A DNA stretch of 40,798 nucleotides from assembly GCA_903772945.1 (NCBI GenBank), contig CAICTM010000980.1, positions 1 to 40,798 of the forward strand, given 5' to 3'. The notes beneath the pieces were generated by a model, which saw only the letters and a program-made list of their open reading frames with translations, was not told the DNA's origin and made no database searches. This DNA is from Seminavis robusta. Lineage: Eukaryota; Bacillariophyta; Bacillariophyceae; Naviculales; Naviculaceae. Positions 1 through 13,031 of the stretch are shown here, piece by piece (position 1 is the stretch's first letter; each line of letters starts with the position of its first letter). The translations under genes were made by a program, and so were the position numbers.

Positions 1-651
1 AAGAGAGAGATATTCAGGGCCAGAAATCTCGAACGCGGTACGAGAACTAGCTAAGGTTTGGGATGCAGCAACGCCAGCAGCATACAAGGAAATGCTACGT
101 TGTGTAAGTTTGTGTTGGACTCAAGAACCGTGGACTTTTGATGAGACAGAGAAGAACGCAAGGACACGTGGAAGTTGGAAGTGTTCTCGGATTCGGATTG
201 GGCCGGAGACAAGAACAACAGAAGATCAGTCACGTCCATGATGATTTTTCTCGAAGGTGTACTCATTCACTGGAGGTCCAAGCTACAGAAGGTTGTGGCA
301 TTGTCGAGTTCCGAAGCTGAGTTCTACGCGTGTGGCGAAGCAGCACGAGAAGTTCCGTTCATCGCGCAGATTCTGAAGTTCCTACAGATCAACGTGGAAC
401 TACCTGTGCAAGTGAAGATCGATAACGTGGGTGCTATCTTTATGTCAGAGAACAAGACAAGTGCGAGTCGAACAAGGTACATAGATACAAGGTGGCACTA
501 CGTGAACCAAATGCAGCAGGACGGCCTAGTGAAGATTGATTTTGTTCGCTCGGAAGACAACGTGAGCGACATTGGGACCAAGAATGTCAACGTCGAGACC
601 CTCGACAGACATGCACCAAGATTGACCGGAGACAAGGAGCAATTGGTTTGA
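1..651 (+). pseudogene. Ty1/copia retrotransposon 3' end: end of reverse transcriptase plus RNase H, frameshifted
   Basis: The last part of a copia-type pol polyprotein enters from the left edge. The most intact stretch, about 175-651, contains the copia RNase H signature: SDSDWAGD near its start, then ALSSSEAEFYA, then an ADD-like segment near DNVGAIFMSENK, ending at a TGA. Upstream, the typical block before RNase H (RELAKVWDAATPAAYKEML) is read in another frame. At least two frame changes, near 105 and near 165-175, plus a TGATGA double stop at 139-144, separate the blocks. The element is therefore dead here. In this family RNase H removes the RNA strand during reverse transcription. The rest of pol lies outside the window. 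The right-hand LTR is expected just downstream but its end could not be fixed. Confidence 0.85.
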
Positions 652-1488
652 GTTGGTGAGAAGGTCGCTGCCATCATCGCGAAAACAGGAAGGGTGTTAG
701 AAAGGTATTTTCGTATGACGGACAGACGACTAGGGATCCACAGTCACGGTTCGTGATTGGGGATATGTGACTCAGATTCAGATGGTGATCCGATCATCAT
801 CAGATGGCCAGGTGTACGAGGAACGAGGACAATGGTCATCTAGATGATGCAACTACAAAGGATAGGAAGTTAGGTCGAAGAGATGAATGCAAGGAGCAAT
901 GGGACGGAGCAAATGAATGGACGGATGAAGGTCCACAGGTTTCGTAAAGTGGGAAAGCCCTCCAGGGCCAACCATGCACTTCAGGACATCGATCTATCTG
1001 CAGATGAAACTGCGAGAAACAGAGGATCGAAAGATCCTGGTACATGTATGCATATTGGAGCTCAGTTGTAGAGCTCACAATCTGAACGAGAGAGAAAGAG
1101 AAAACGAAACGAATCGCCAGTCTACTGGACAGTAGAGCTGGAAGGATATTGATTAAATTAGAGAAATTGTGGGTTCAAGTTCACACCTTTTCAACAGACA
1201 TAATTCTAACCCAGCCAACTCCGTGGTTGGCGATACATGCATGTCAAAAAGCTCAGTCGAAGCATTGGTTGTCTCGGAATCAGAAGATTTGCTGGGGTTC
1301 ATGTCCATACCCCCTATCGAAGCGTGGTACGGAAACATGGTTGGATACATGTAGATTTCAGGAAAGGGGAAAACGAATTTGGGAGATTGATCGTCTTCTT
1401 CTGCTTCTTGCTGCGTTGTTGCTTCTTGCATCTGGGACGCAGAAAAACCGAAGTGGGCAGTAGCCACGACGACAACGATGTCTAAAGT
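652..1488. other. Non-coding stretch after the copia pol end (probable LTR plus flank)
   Basis: No open frame here looks like a protein. Position and the polypurine-TG junction suggest that the first few hundred bases are the 3' LTR. The remainder, up to about 1488, contains AAAGAGAAAACGAAACG-type purine tracts and nothing I recognise. Confidence 0.35.
684..694 (+). other. Candidate polypurine tract and 3' LTR start
   Basis: A purine-rich run (AACAGGAAGGG) lies 33 bases after the pol stop and is followed at 695 by TGTTAG. Copia LTRs normally begin with TG directly after the polypurine tract, so 695 is a reasonable LTR start. I could not find a convincing matching LTR end or a second LTR copy in the window. 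Confidence 0.3.
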
Positions 1489-3332
1489 TTGGGTTTCTCT
1501 ATAATAAAAACGAAAAGGATCCCAGATGGTAAGAAAGTACTACAGCAAGACAAGCTAGCCAAGAAGGTTGGCGGTTTGCTCGATCGCCAGAACACCATCC
1601 AGCAGGTCTATCGTGGTCTTGAGAGGTTGAGAGAACGGCAAAAAGTATGGGAACTGGAACTGAAGGAAGGAAGCATCGTTGACAAAAAGAGTGTGCCTGT
1701 AATTGGGATATTTGGCAAGTCGGAAACAGGCAAAACCGAGCTCCTACGCTGGGTTTTCAATAACTGTTGCACTTTCCAAGAAGCCCCGGCGGATGCAAAG
1801 ACTTTGGTGCAACGGCTTAACCAGGCTCTGCCAGATGGTGTAGCAGCGTTCCAAAATCTCCTAGTGTTGTTTGCATCCTTCAATCAGACCTCGCCTTACC
1901 TGACGGACGAAGGTCCTATCATCGAGACAACAACGGAACGACTGCTGCGCTCATTCCATGGAAATGTGATGTTTGGCTCGGACAAAATCAGATACGAGGG
2001 TTTGGTCACTGGAACGATATCACTGAGAAGTTCTGTCCAAAGTGAAAGACAAGAACGAATTGGCGTATCAAGACCTTATGGATTCCATTTTCGGATTTTT
2101 CCAAGAATGCCTCCAAGACGGAATATTCTGTGCCGTGGTTGGAAGTTCACTCTCTGTATACGACCTTGGCAACGTGGTGGTTACACGTTCCGGACGACCT
2201 ATTGCACCTGTTAGTTTTCCCAAGGAGATTCCGGAAATTGAGGAAAAAGCAAGGAAGATCTTGCATGATGAAACTGGCATATTTGCAGGCTTTGAGGGAC
2301 ACCGTGATCACGTCGAGTTCAACTTGTTGGTATCAATGAAGGTTACTCAGAGTTCATCGAGTGTGAAATCCTGGGAGCCGTACGTCTTTGGCTCCCCCAC
2401 AAGAGGTACAATTGCGCCCCCCAACATGCACTACAGAATGCCCAAAACGACGGATGCCGATTACGTGTTTTTGTTGGTTTCGCGGATAGTGCTGAAGAGA
2501 GAGATTGCAGAAAACCTGCAAGAGACTGATGTAAGAGCCATAGTTGACCACCTTTCTGGCAACTTGGTTGTAGAGACCAACGAAGAAGGTCTTGTTACCG
2601 ATTGGGACAACCCAAGAGGCACTCTTTCTCTTCCTGGCTGGCGTCTTCTCGAATTTGGTGTCACGAAACTCAGTCCGCAGCTGTTCCAACTAGTCCAGAA
2701 TTGGGTACTGGTGGAAACGAGGAATATGTTCTACATTTATGGAGCGGATGCAACAACAACAACATGGGAGGTAACAATTATGGCGCTGTTGGAGCTGCGG
2801 AAAGCAATGCTTCAGGCTGTCAACGGTGCAGAACCATCCCTCGGTGACTTGATTGAAGGTGTCCGTGTTCATCACAACCTCTCTCAAGAATTGCTAGACA
2901 TGAAGGCTTCGCCACACCCGGCTGCTGGCCATTGCTGTCGTTTGCCGTATCCGGCAGCAAGTTATCAGAAGACCAACAATTTTTTTGTCGAGTGTAAGCA
3001 ACGAAAAAGCTGTGGAGGGTGTCCTCCGAGGATGTTTCAAGGATGCGACAATTTTCTTCCAAATGAAGTTGTACCGAAAAGTTGGTGCTTCGCAGATTTT
3101 GTCCTGGCTGAATATAGCCCACGAAAGGGCTCGCAAGCTCGGGTATAAGCAGGGAAAAAGTATTGTTCAACTCTTTGTCACTGGTGTCATTGACAACAAT
3201 GTGGAAGATGCTATTGATGAATGGCCAGCCAACAGCATGGTCTTTTCAGACAACGCACTGACTGATCTCTTTGAGCCATTTGGTGAGGGTTGCATTAAAG
3301 AGATTGTCCGGAGGATCAAACGAGATGAGTAG
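1489..3332 (+). pseudogene. Broken P-loop ATPase gene (possibly Crinkler/RHS-like)
   Basis: Three open stretches in different frames follow one another: 1489-2035, 2042-2980 and 2985-3332. Together they look like one protein of about 600 residues. The first holds a Walker A motif, GIFGKSETGKTELLRW, preceded by a helical basic/acidic region. The second and third hold no motif I can assign; they are rich in VVGSSLSVYD and WRLLEFGV-type segments. There is no ATG at the start of the first frame, so the 5' end is missing or decayed. The second break sits at a T7 run near 2980. A spliced gene is possible, but the breaks do not show convincing GT-AG junctions. It resembles the ATPase at 21057-22970 in general plan (P-loop, long C-terminal part) but not in detail. 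Its position beside a dead copia element fits a decaying accessory gene. Confidence 0.5.
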
Positions 3333-4638
3333 TCATGCTTGCTGTATTGATTGAAATCATCCCACACCAAAAAACCCTAAAGGTGTGTATAGTATGGTTG
3401 CCATGGCTTAGAGGGGGGGGTGTACCAGGGGAGAGAGCAGAATGCACAAACGCGGGCCGAGCAATCGATGGAGTGAGCAGAGCAGCTGCAAAAGCCAAAG
3501 AGGGAGGGAAGGCATGGTGGGGGGCAAGAAGGATCAAGGGGGGAAGACTAGTGGAAGAGATCGAGGGCACCACAGTCATCCCAGCGCCAGGAAAGCTTTT
3601 TAGCTGGAATACGGGAGCCTCGTAAGCACATTGTAGCTGCCCGGCAGAGCAGAGATGAAAGAACGGACCACGGAGTAGGGCTTGGACCACTTGCGAGCCA
3701 AAAGCTGGGAAAGCCGTTGTAGAACGGCAGTTGCTTCAGCAGCAAAGAGGCCATCAGCAGAAACAACAAAGGGGGTGAAGTGTCGGCGTTGTGCATTGCA
3801 TTTGGCCTGGTACTAGCTAGTTAAGAATGCTAGGAAGACACCAAGCAACTTTGGACCGTACCCAGGAAATGAAGATGAGACGGTCAAGTTGCAACTCGAG
3901 GTTTGAGGACAATACCAGCTTGTGTAGTAGTTACAATTACAACTAATACACACGACATGGTTGTGACAACAACACTTTTGTGTAACGGAGAAGTTTCAAC
4001 AGTTACTTGAATGTCTAGGATGCACGTTCTAATCGAAGGATACATGGGGTGCCGGTACATGAAAACAGGATACCGAGCACCAACAGAGGCCACGTAGTCA
4101 CAAGCGCAAAACCTGGTGTATTGTCCGCGCTCCATTTCGTCGAGAAGAACGAGTTGTTAAGCGACAGCAATACTGCGCCGCCCCACCAAACCACAACATA
4201 GAGACCCAAATACTGTTGCTTCGGCAGTGTGTACAGCCCAACGACACAATGGAAGCTATTGATCTTACAGGAATAATCCAGTTGAATGGACCAAGGGTTG
4301 CCTCCATTTCTTCACAGCATGAGCAGCATGGGGTGTCAAGCATCAAGCAGGTTACAATACTTCGATAACGGATCGACGATTTTGCTCGATTTGATCGAAA
4401 CAGACGTTCGGAAAAAGTAACACGGCACCCTACCGCTAACGCTACGGTGTGAGGAAAGACCGCACCGACCTTGCGTTGCAGTTCCAAGTGTTTTGCTGGT
4501 GGTCGGCATCGTTCTCAAATCAACACATTATGAAGGGGTTAGACCACGAAAACGCACTCAAGTCGAGCTCATGCTCAGTCTCCGCCAACTTTGCTTTGGG
4601 TTGCCTACGGCTGAACCGTTGGCTCCAATGCTTCCTTC
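3333..4638. other. Gene-free stretch
   Basis: No supported gene. It has a G-rich patch with a G9 run near 3412-3420 and several short open frames on both strands with no conserved look. It separates the broken ATPase from the 3' end of the glutamate dehydrogenase gene. Confidence 0.5.
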
Positions 4639-6527
<1,889 letters not shown>

Positions 6528-6539
6528 GATGGTATCTCT

Positions 6540-8661
6540 GCGCTTCGCATCTGCGAATAGAGATTTGAATAGAAAATCTAGCTAGCTAATCCGAGCTGAT
6601 TGTTAAGTTCGATTCGATTCTGAGTGTCAATGATGGCAATTGCAATGATGGTTTGTGTTCGCAAGTAAGTCTTCTTCTAGCTCTGGCCATTTATAGGCTG
6701 CTTGTAACGTTTCGCGTCAATCGAAATTTAAGCCAGCGGAGCTGTGTAACCTCGGCAGAAAGGTTTCAGTGTAGAAGCAGATAACCCCATTAGCTAGCTA
6801 GCTAGAAGCAGATACCTCTAGCGCTTAACTTGCGCTTAGCTAGCTAGAAGCAGATCCCCCCTAGCTAGAAGCAGATTCCCATAGCAAGCTAGAAGCAGAT
6901 ACCCCTAGCTAGCTAGAATCCTAGTTATATAGCGTTCACTGGCTTTAGAGTTTTTCCTGGTAGAAGCAGATCCCCCTACTAGGATGCATGTAAATAGCTT
7001 TAGCTGGTTTTTTAAAGCACCATCCTAGCTCTAGGTTACTTATTTAGTTTTTGCTAACTTATTTGTATTCTAACCCTACCCTTATACCTGCAGGGACCGC
7101 CGTAGCAGGAAAAACAATTAAAGGGGTTGAGGGCTCTGGCAGCAAGACTGCCGAGGTTTATCAATTGCAGCAAAAAGTGAGTATTCTAAATATAATTTAC
7201 TGGGATTGACAGAGACAATCGAAACGAAGAAGATCCAAACAAAAAACAATCATGAGATGTCCGCGACTGGACAAGGTCACTCCACTCGTCACTCGACTCG
7301 CCACGACTCGGTACCAGTAGAGCACCCGTAGATATGCTTCGATTGATCATTCGATTCCCGCCCAACCCAGCATTGGACCTTCACTGAAGCTCTGGCTCTG
7401 TTTGGCGCTCTAATAATTGACGCCCTTCGTTTCATTGAAGTCATTGCAAGTTTGGGAGCATGCTCAAACGCAGTGTTTCAACTCGGATTTGTCATGGAGT
7501 GTTGTTCAAAGACTTTTGAGAAAGAAGGAGGAGGAATGGGGCCAGTCTGCCTAAAACGAGTAAATTTACTTACTAATAGTTCAGTCACTTTTGCTGCTAG
7601 AATCGTATGAGTCTAAAAAGAGCGATATGAATCGATTCAATCATCCATTTCCGTCCAGATGCAATGCACACTACATTGTCAGCTGCTGCTAATCACTCCA
7701 GTTTAGTTCCAGCTCAGGGGATTCCGAGAGCAGTCTGGCTTCACTCAGCCTCCCGTAGGAGCTCAAGTGGTAGCTACTAGAAGACTGCGTCGTTGTGTCA
7801 TATGGACATACTAGTAGTAACATGGGCTATTACGGTACCGGTATATGTGAAAACTACACGCCTTGAAGCAGCCCAAAGAGTTTTTGTCGTCGTCAGAACG
7901 CTGACGGAAAGAGTTCAAGCATAAGTCAAATAGGTTGTTTGTACGGTACGTCATAATCAAGTTCAGCTACAACAATTGAGGCGCACGCACTTTCGGCTCT
8001 GCTGGGAACCTGCTTTCTTTCAAAGGGCGAAGTTACAACTGTTTCTGTAACAGCCGGCACAAACGCTTTAAAATTTCTAGCTACGGTAGCTAGGTAGCTG
8101 CTTGCTTGAAGAGGGAAGCTTCTAGGTGCTGTGGGTACTGGTGCTTCTAGAAGATCGTTTTGTAATTACCAGCAGATCCCAGATGATGCTTCGAAGATTT
8201 GGAAGATCACAGCTATCCCTGCAACAAGTATCCAAACCAAAGTTGTTGAGGATCGAGGGACTGTGCGATGTTACAGTACTTACCAGTACCAGCTTACCGG
8301 CTGGAGAAGTTTATCTGGTGTAGCCCCCACGCTCGAATGACGCGATGAGACTTAATTTACCACAAAGATACTCGTTTCGTAATTAGCGATATACACCAGT
8401 ATTCACTTAACGCAAGTCACACAAGGTGTTTCACCGGCTTCGACGTGAGAGCCGACACGCCATGGCCAACAGCATTCTCGCAGTACTAATACTGGTCCAT
8501 GCAAGTTCTTCCGGCTGCTCGCCATCGTAGCAAACTCTGGCAGTCCAGCGGCGTTTGTGGTTTGTGAGCTCACAATTTTCTTCTTCCTCTGGCACAACAG
8601 CTCAGCAAGCAGCTTGGCAGCGCAAATCATTCTCATTGAATATTCTTGTCAATCGCTCCTC
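6540..8661. other. Long gene-free stretch upstream of the GDH and secreted-protein genes
   Basis: About 2.1 kb without a supported gene. It serves as the upstream region of both flanking genes, which are divergent. It contains the TAGAAGCAGAT repeat cluster (6772-6971), several TAGCTAGC tracts and GGTACCGG-type palindromes near 7835-7845. Short open frames near 8126-8340 show no conserved features. Confidence 0.5.
6772..6971. repeat. Degenerate tandem repeat, TAGAAGCAGAT core
   Basis: The 11-mer TAGAAGCAGAT occurs six times, starting at 6772, 6803, 6845, 6866, 6890 and 6961. Each copy is followed by a C-rich stretch such as ACCCCT or CCCCCT, and most are preceded by AGCTAGC or GCAAGC. Spacing is uneven (21-71 bases), so it is a decayed array rather than a clean satellite. 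Confidence 0.8.
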
Positions 8662-10702
8662 ATGAAGCTTTTCGTTCCTCTCTTTGGCCTTGCATTGGCA
8701 CTTCCCTCATCATGGGCGAACACTGGTTCGCACAGTCTCCGTGGGGCCTATGACTTTGAACGACAACTCGCCATTGCTTATGATGCATGCAATGATGGGG
8801 CATTTGATTCCGGGTGTGCAGAAAGCACCAAATGTTCAACTACTGACCTCCCAGCAAATGTTGTTGAATTCTGGGATGTCAAGGGTAACGTGAACTGTCT
8901 GCAGCTAGGATTCGATTTTGGGTGGAAGACCGGGGATCCTGGCTGTTTTGATGAAACAGACCAGGCATTTGCACCCAATGGTGCCAATCTTGGTGCTACC
9001 AGTGTCCGATCATGCCCCAACTGGGATTGCTCACTTCCTGCAAGTGCCACATATTCGGTTGACTGCAAGAATGCTGAAGGAGCGCAGTTCACAGATGCCA
9101 CGATCTCAGCCAACCTAGATATGTATGTTATCGTCAAGGCTCAGGGACTCTACCTGTACAAGTATGAAGAGGGAACCAGCCTTGATGTCATAACCCCTGG
9201 AGGCAAAGGTATGTACCATGTATACAAACTACAACAAGGGGAAAAGAAAAACAGAAAAGAAAGGGAAGATGAGGGCCCCAAGTTTCTGACTTTTGGAATG
9301 CTACCCTTTTTGGACTCCTCAACCATTTTTCACACTTCCTTTTTTGTCTCATTTCAGCGATAAGTCATATCGAGTTTTGTTTTCTGTGTCCGAAAGAGTC
9401 AGAAAGCCCATCTGCCAGTCCTACGGCTGCTCCTACTCCTAACCCAACTCCTAACCCCACAACCAGCCCGAGTGCCAGTCCAAGCAAATCACCAACTCCG
9501 AGTCCCAGTGCATCGCCTTCCGCCAGTCCAAGCAAAGCACCAACTCCGAGTCCCAGTGCATCACCTACCGCCAGTCCAAGCAAAGCACCGACTCCCAGCC
9601 CAAGTGCAACCCCCAGTTCCAGCCCAAGCAAAGCACCAACTCCCAGCCCAAGTGCCACCCCTAGTTCCAGTCCGAGTTCCAGCCGAGTTCAGCCCGAGTT
9701 CCAGCCGAGTTCCAGTCCAAGTGCATCACCCTCTGCCAGTCCAAGCAAAGCCCAACTCCGAGTCCAGTCATCACCTCTGCCAGTCCAAGCAGCACGACCC
9801 CAGCCAAGTGCAACCCCCAGTTCCAGCCCAAGCAAAGCACCAACTCCCAGCCCAAGTGCCACCCCAGTTCCAGTCCGAGTTCCAGCCCGAGTTCCAGCCC
9901 GAGTTCCGCCGAGTTCAGCCCAGTTCCGCCGAGTTCTAGCCCGAGTTCCAGTCCAAGTGCATCACCCTCCGCCAGTCCAACCAAGTTTCCCACCCCACTT
10001 CCCACTCACAGCCCCACAAAGAAGCCCACCCCAAGCCCTACTGAGCCACCCACCCCAAGTCCAACCAGCAGTCCTACACAGCACCTACAAAGCACCAACC
10101 AAAGCCCTACCAAAGCCCCAAGCACCACCAAGGCACCTACCAAAGCCCCAACCAAAGCTCCAACAAAGTCGCCCACTCCCAGCCCCACTGAGCCACCCAC
10201 TGAGCCACCCACCGAGCCACCCACCGAGCCACCCACTCCGATCCCCACAAAGACACCAACCACAGTGCCCCCAAGTCCAGCCCCAACCGGAAGCTGCATT
10301 GAGCAGACCTTGCCCCCAAGTACTCCTAACTTCCCCTATGTTGAAGATGGCAATCCCAACTGTCAGGACTTGGGCTATGACTATGGATGGAAGATGGAAG
10401 GCTGCTCCTCCATTGATGATCAACCATGGTCTTCTCTTACGAAGACCAAGGGAACAAATTGTGCGAAAGAACCAAAGGGTGATGTTACCATTTCTTGTTC
10501 TAAAGAATCAGAACCTGTCACTGCAACAATTACTTGCCATGATCAAGAGTGTGTTATCTTCATGAAGGGTAGCAATGGAGGTACGGTCTACAAGATTGGC
10601 AAAGGAGACAGTGTAGCTCTGGATGTTGGCCTTCAGAATGGTAAGGGCAATACTTATGCAATCAGTCACATCGAGTTTTGCTTCATGTGCTGTGTGGAGT
10701 AA
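8662..10702 (+). CDS. Secreted protein with duplicated Cys-containing domain around a Ser/Pro/Thr-rich linker
   Basis: Starts at ATG 8662 with a signal peptide (MKLFVPLFGLALALPSSWA). Exon 1 is 8662-9208, a 149-nt GT-AG intron follows (9209-9357), and exon 2 runs 9358-10702. The N-terminal domain has NCLQLGFDFGWKTGD and, across the splice, ISHIEFCFLC. The C-terminal domain repeats this plan: NCQDLGYDYGWKMEG then ISHIEFCFMC. The NP.C..LGYD.G.K and LSHI[DE]FC pattern also occurs in bacterial secreted proteins of unknown function. Between the domains lies a long SPSASPSKAPTPSP-type then PT/EPPT-type linker, likely heavily glycosylated. Exon 2 as given does not stay in one frame: the start of the linker and the C-terminal domain are in different frames, with the slips at about 9660-9960. 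Probably an extracellular or cell-wall protein; partners unknown. Confidence 0.75.
9400..10290 (+). repeat. Ser/Pro/Thr codon repeat tract inside the secreted-protein gene
   Basis: Imperfect reiteration of AGTCCAAGC and CCCAGCCCAAGT-like units, then CCGAGTTCCAG units (about 9660-9945), then GAGCCACCCAC units (about 10180-10240). Several units in the middle differ by one or a few bases lost, which shifts the frame. Either true slippage mutations or consensus errors in a low-complexity tract could explain this. Confidence 0.8.
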
Positions 10703-11216
10703 CAAAGAGGACGACCCAATGAAATCTCCACATGTGCCAAGAAGAGGCTCCGAAAATACATGTACGTGTTGATGGATTTTGACGAATTGACGGAGACGGA
10801 AGTTTAGAAACCCAGAATCTTGAAATTGGTTGCTCCAGGAAGTTGGCGACTGTAGTAGCAATAGATAACAAGAGATACTTAGTAACTACAATAATTCATT
10901 GCAATAGCTGGCTGGCTGGCTAGCTAGCTGCTGCTGAGGGGTCGTAAACTGACTACCGGTACCGTAGTACATGTATCACCAGTTGCATAAAAACGTCTCA
11001 CTCTCAAGGAGACGAACATGAATTCCCTTGACGCCCTGTTTTTCAGAGATACATGTATGTACCAACATGCTTTCGCCTAGCTAGATAGCTATTAATATAA
11101 GAAAAGACGAGTGGCTAAAGCAATAACGAATGGAGCTCGGAACTTCAGCCTGCGATTCGCTCCATTCGTTTGGATTGAGTGGTGTCTACTGTATGGTTAG
11201 GTTGTTAGGTAGGTAG
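10703..11216. other. Gene-free stretch between convergent 3' ends
   Basis: It holds the 3' flanks of the secreted-protein gene and the DUF819 gene. There are GGCTGGCTGGCTAGCTAGCTG and ACCGGTACCGTAGTACATGTA-type short repeats near 10905-10975. No gene seen. Confidence 0.5.
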
Positions 11217-12641
11217 TTATCCGGAGAAGAATGCATAGTATGCCAGTCCACAAAATGTGGCAATGGCATAGCCAATGTTCCCGACCAGGAGACTGGGTAC
11301 CTCCAAGGATTCCCATCCCTGCGCTTGCGCCAGTGCTACTGCAGTGGCGGGTCCCCCAATGGCCGCAGAAGACGCCACCAAGAGGCGCTGTGGCAGAAAG
11401 GAAGCACGACGGGGAAACAATTTGTGAAGGAGCCATAGTATCGCTCCATGAAGACTGTACAAGAGTGTCAAGAACAGACTGAGTGGAATGAGCGATGCTC
11501 GTACCGACTCGGCCACGGCAATTCCCGGGGCTCCGGCCGTGGCAAAAAAGAGGTAGAGACACGTCGTTCCGAGCACATGCGCTGGTTCCTGTACGGGTTT
11601 CATAACGTTGGCAGGAGCCAAGGAAGCCACCAACACGGTAAGTATGGTACAGCAAGGAAGAGCTCCACTTTTACCACCCACTTTTTCTCCCATCCACAGC
11701 AACAAGGACGACAAGAAGAGAGCTGTGGATACTCCTTGAATGGAAAAACTGTCATTCGATGATGATGATGGATTGTCGTCTTTCGGCAATTGTCGTTGTC
11801 GTGACGATGTCAAGACGGATACATCGGCCCGTCCTGCCCCCAGCGCCGACGTGACGGGAAAGTAGAGCAGCGCAAAAATATTGTCGACACACAAACCTGC
11901 CGCAATGGCGACTGGACTGGCATTCAACGATCGACAGACGGCGACATAGTTGATTCCTCCCCCAATATTCTTGGCCATTAATGCGGCGGCAATGGCCAAT
12001 CCATCTCGTGGGCCCAGTGCAGATTGTAATAGACAGCCTGTGAGACGCCATCCCACCAGACAAGCTATAAGCGTGGCCATGGCCGCTACCATGAAGGAGA
12101 GTAAGAGTGGTCCACAGCGTGCGACACAATCGCGCAAATCGGCTCCCAGTAGTATCAAGGGTGTCGCGAGTTGGAGGGACAAGAGTTGCAAGGCTGTCGC
12201 GGCAGGGGTTCCACCGGGATGAAGAATTCCAATGGATGCCAATCCAAATGTCAATGCCATGGCCGTCACGGGTGGTCCCAATAGCTTGCCGATCCGCGTG
12301 GTCTTGCCTAGTACTTGGGAAATGGTGGCAGTTCCCGTCAGTACGGCCCAGTTGCCCCAGGCATCCGTGGGACTGATCCCCCAGGATGGTTGGAATAGTA
12401 AGGAAAGAGATGTCGTGGAAGTAGATGGACCTGTCAATTTGCTCTTTTGATTATGATACTTGCAAGCGGATGATATGGGATGGTTCTCTCCCCGAGCATT
12501 AAACTGGACATGCTGTGATGATAGAAGTGTTGGCTTTTGAGGAGGTATTCTGTTGGCAACTGATTGGAAGGCATGGCTGAAAAAGATTCGGTCAGAAGCC
12601 AAAACGAGAAAGAATGTCAGAAGGAGCTGTCGATGTCTCAT
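11217..12641 (-). CDS. DUF819-family integral membrane protein, probably plastid-targeted
   Basis: A single exon encodes 474 residues. The N-terminus has a hydrophobic signal (LLLTFFLVLASDRIFF) followed by SHAFQS, an Ala-Phe motif of the kind that marks the signal/transit boundary in diatom plastid preproteins. A Ser/Thr-rich, transit-like segment follows. From about residue 85 it reads as a multi-span membrane protein with DUF819 (YjcL-like) features: DAWGNWAVL near the start, a segment ending ATPLILLGADLRD, and ALMAKNIGGGINYVAV with AAGLCVDNIFALLYFP. About ten hydrophobic helices can be seen, with a polar loop after GRADVSV. DUF819 proteins are uncharacterised; plant members are reported as chloroplast proteins. 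The gene is divergent from the TrmO-like gene, 113 bases between starts. Confidence 0.85.
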   Translation of the reverse strand: MRHRQLLLTFFLVLASDRIFFSHAFQSVANRIPPQKPTLLSSQHVQFNARGENHPISSACKYHNQKSKLTGPSTSTTSLSLLFQPSWGISPTDAWGNWAVLTGTATISQVLGKTTRIGKLLGPPVTAMALTFGLASIGILHPGGTPAATALQLLSLQLATPLILLGADLRDCVARCGPLLLSFMVAAMATLIACLVGWRLTGCLLQSALGPRDGLAIAAALMAKNIGGGINYVAVCRSLNASPVAIAAGLCVDNIFALLYFPVTSALGAGRADVSVLTSSRQRQLPKDDNPSSSSNDSFSIQGVSTALFLSSLLLWMGEKVGGKSGALPCCTILTVLVASLAPANVMKPVQEPAHVLGTTCLYLFFATAGAPGIAVAESVRASLIPLSLFLTLLYSLHGAILWLLHKLFPRRASFLPQRLLVASSAAIGGPATAVALAQAQGWESLEVPSLLVGNIGYAIATFCGLAYYAFFSG

Positions 12642-12754
12642 GCTGCCCTTTTCACGCGAAGTTCACTCTGTTGTGAATGATTCAATAATATCTGAACAAC
12701 ATGCATGGATGTTAGATACTCCTATCTCCTATGTTTGATGAGATACTGTAGGGG

Positions 12755-12980
12755 ATGAGGCTGAGGGGCTGCAGTTTCGCAAGGAAATGGATTGGCGGCA
12801 GGTTTCTGATGTTTGTGGTTTGTGGCGCTGACACCGTCTTCGAAAGTGTTCTGAATGTCGCACACGAGGCCCTTGAGACTCGACTCATTATCCAACAACC
12901 AACCAGAGAAGCAAGCGGCCAAAAAAGCAAAAAGCCGACGGCAATGGTCCAAAAGAGATCAGCCTTTCTGTCTTTGGGCC

Positions 12981-13031
<51 letters not shown>

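Noticed and set aside
9365..10299. Long Gly/Leu-rich open frames on the minus strand (GLGVGALLGL-type)
   Set aside because: They are the reverse complement of the Ser/Pro/Thr repeat; the sense strand has the signal peptide, the intron and both domains.
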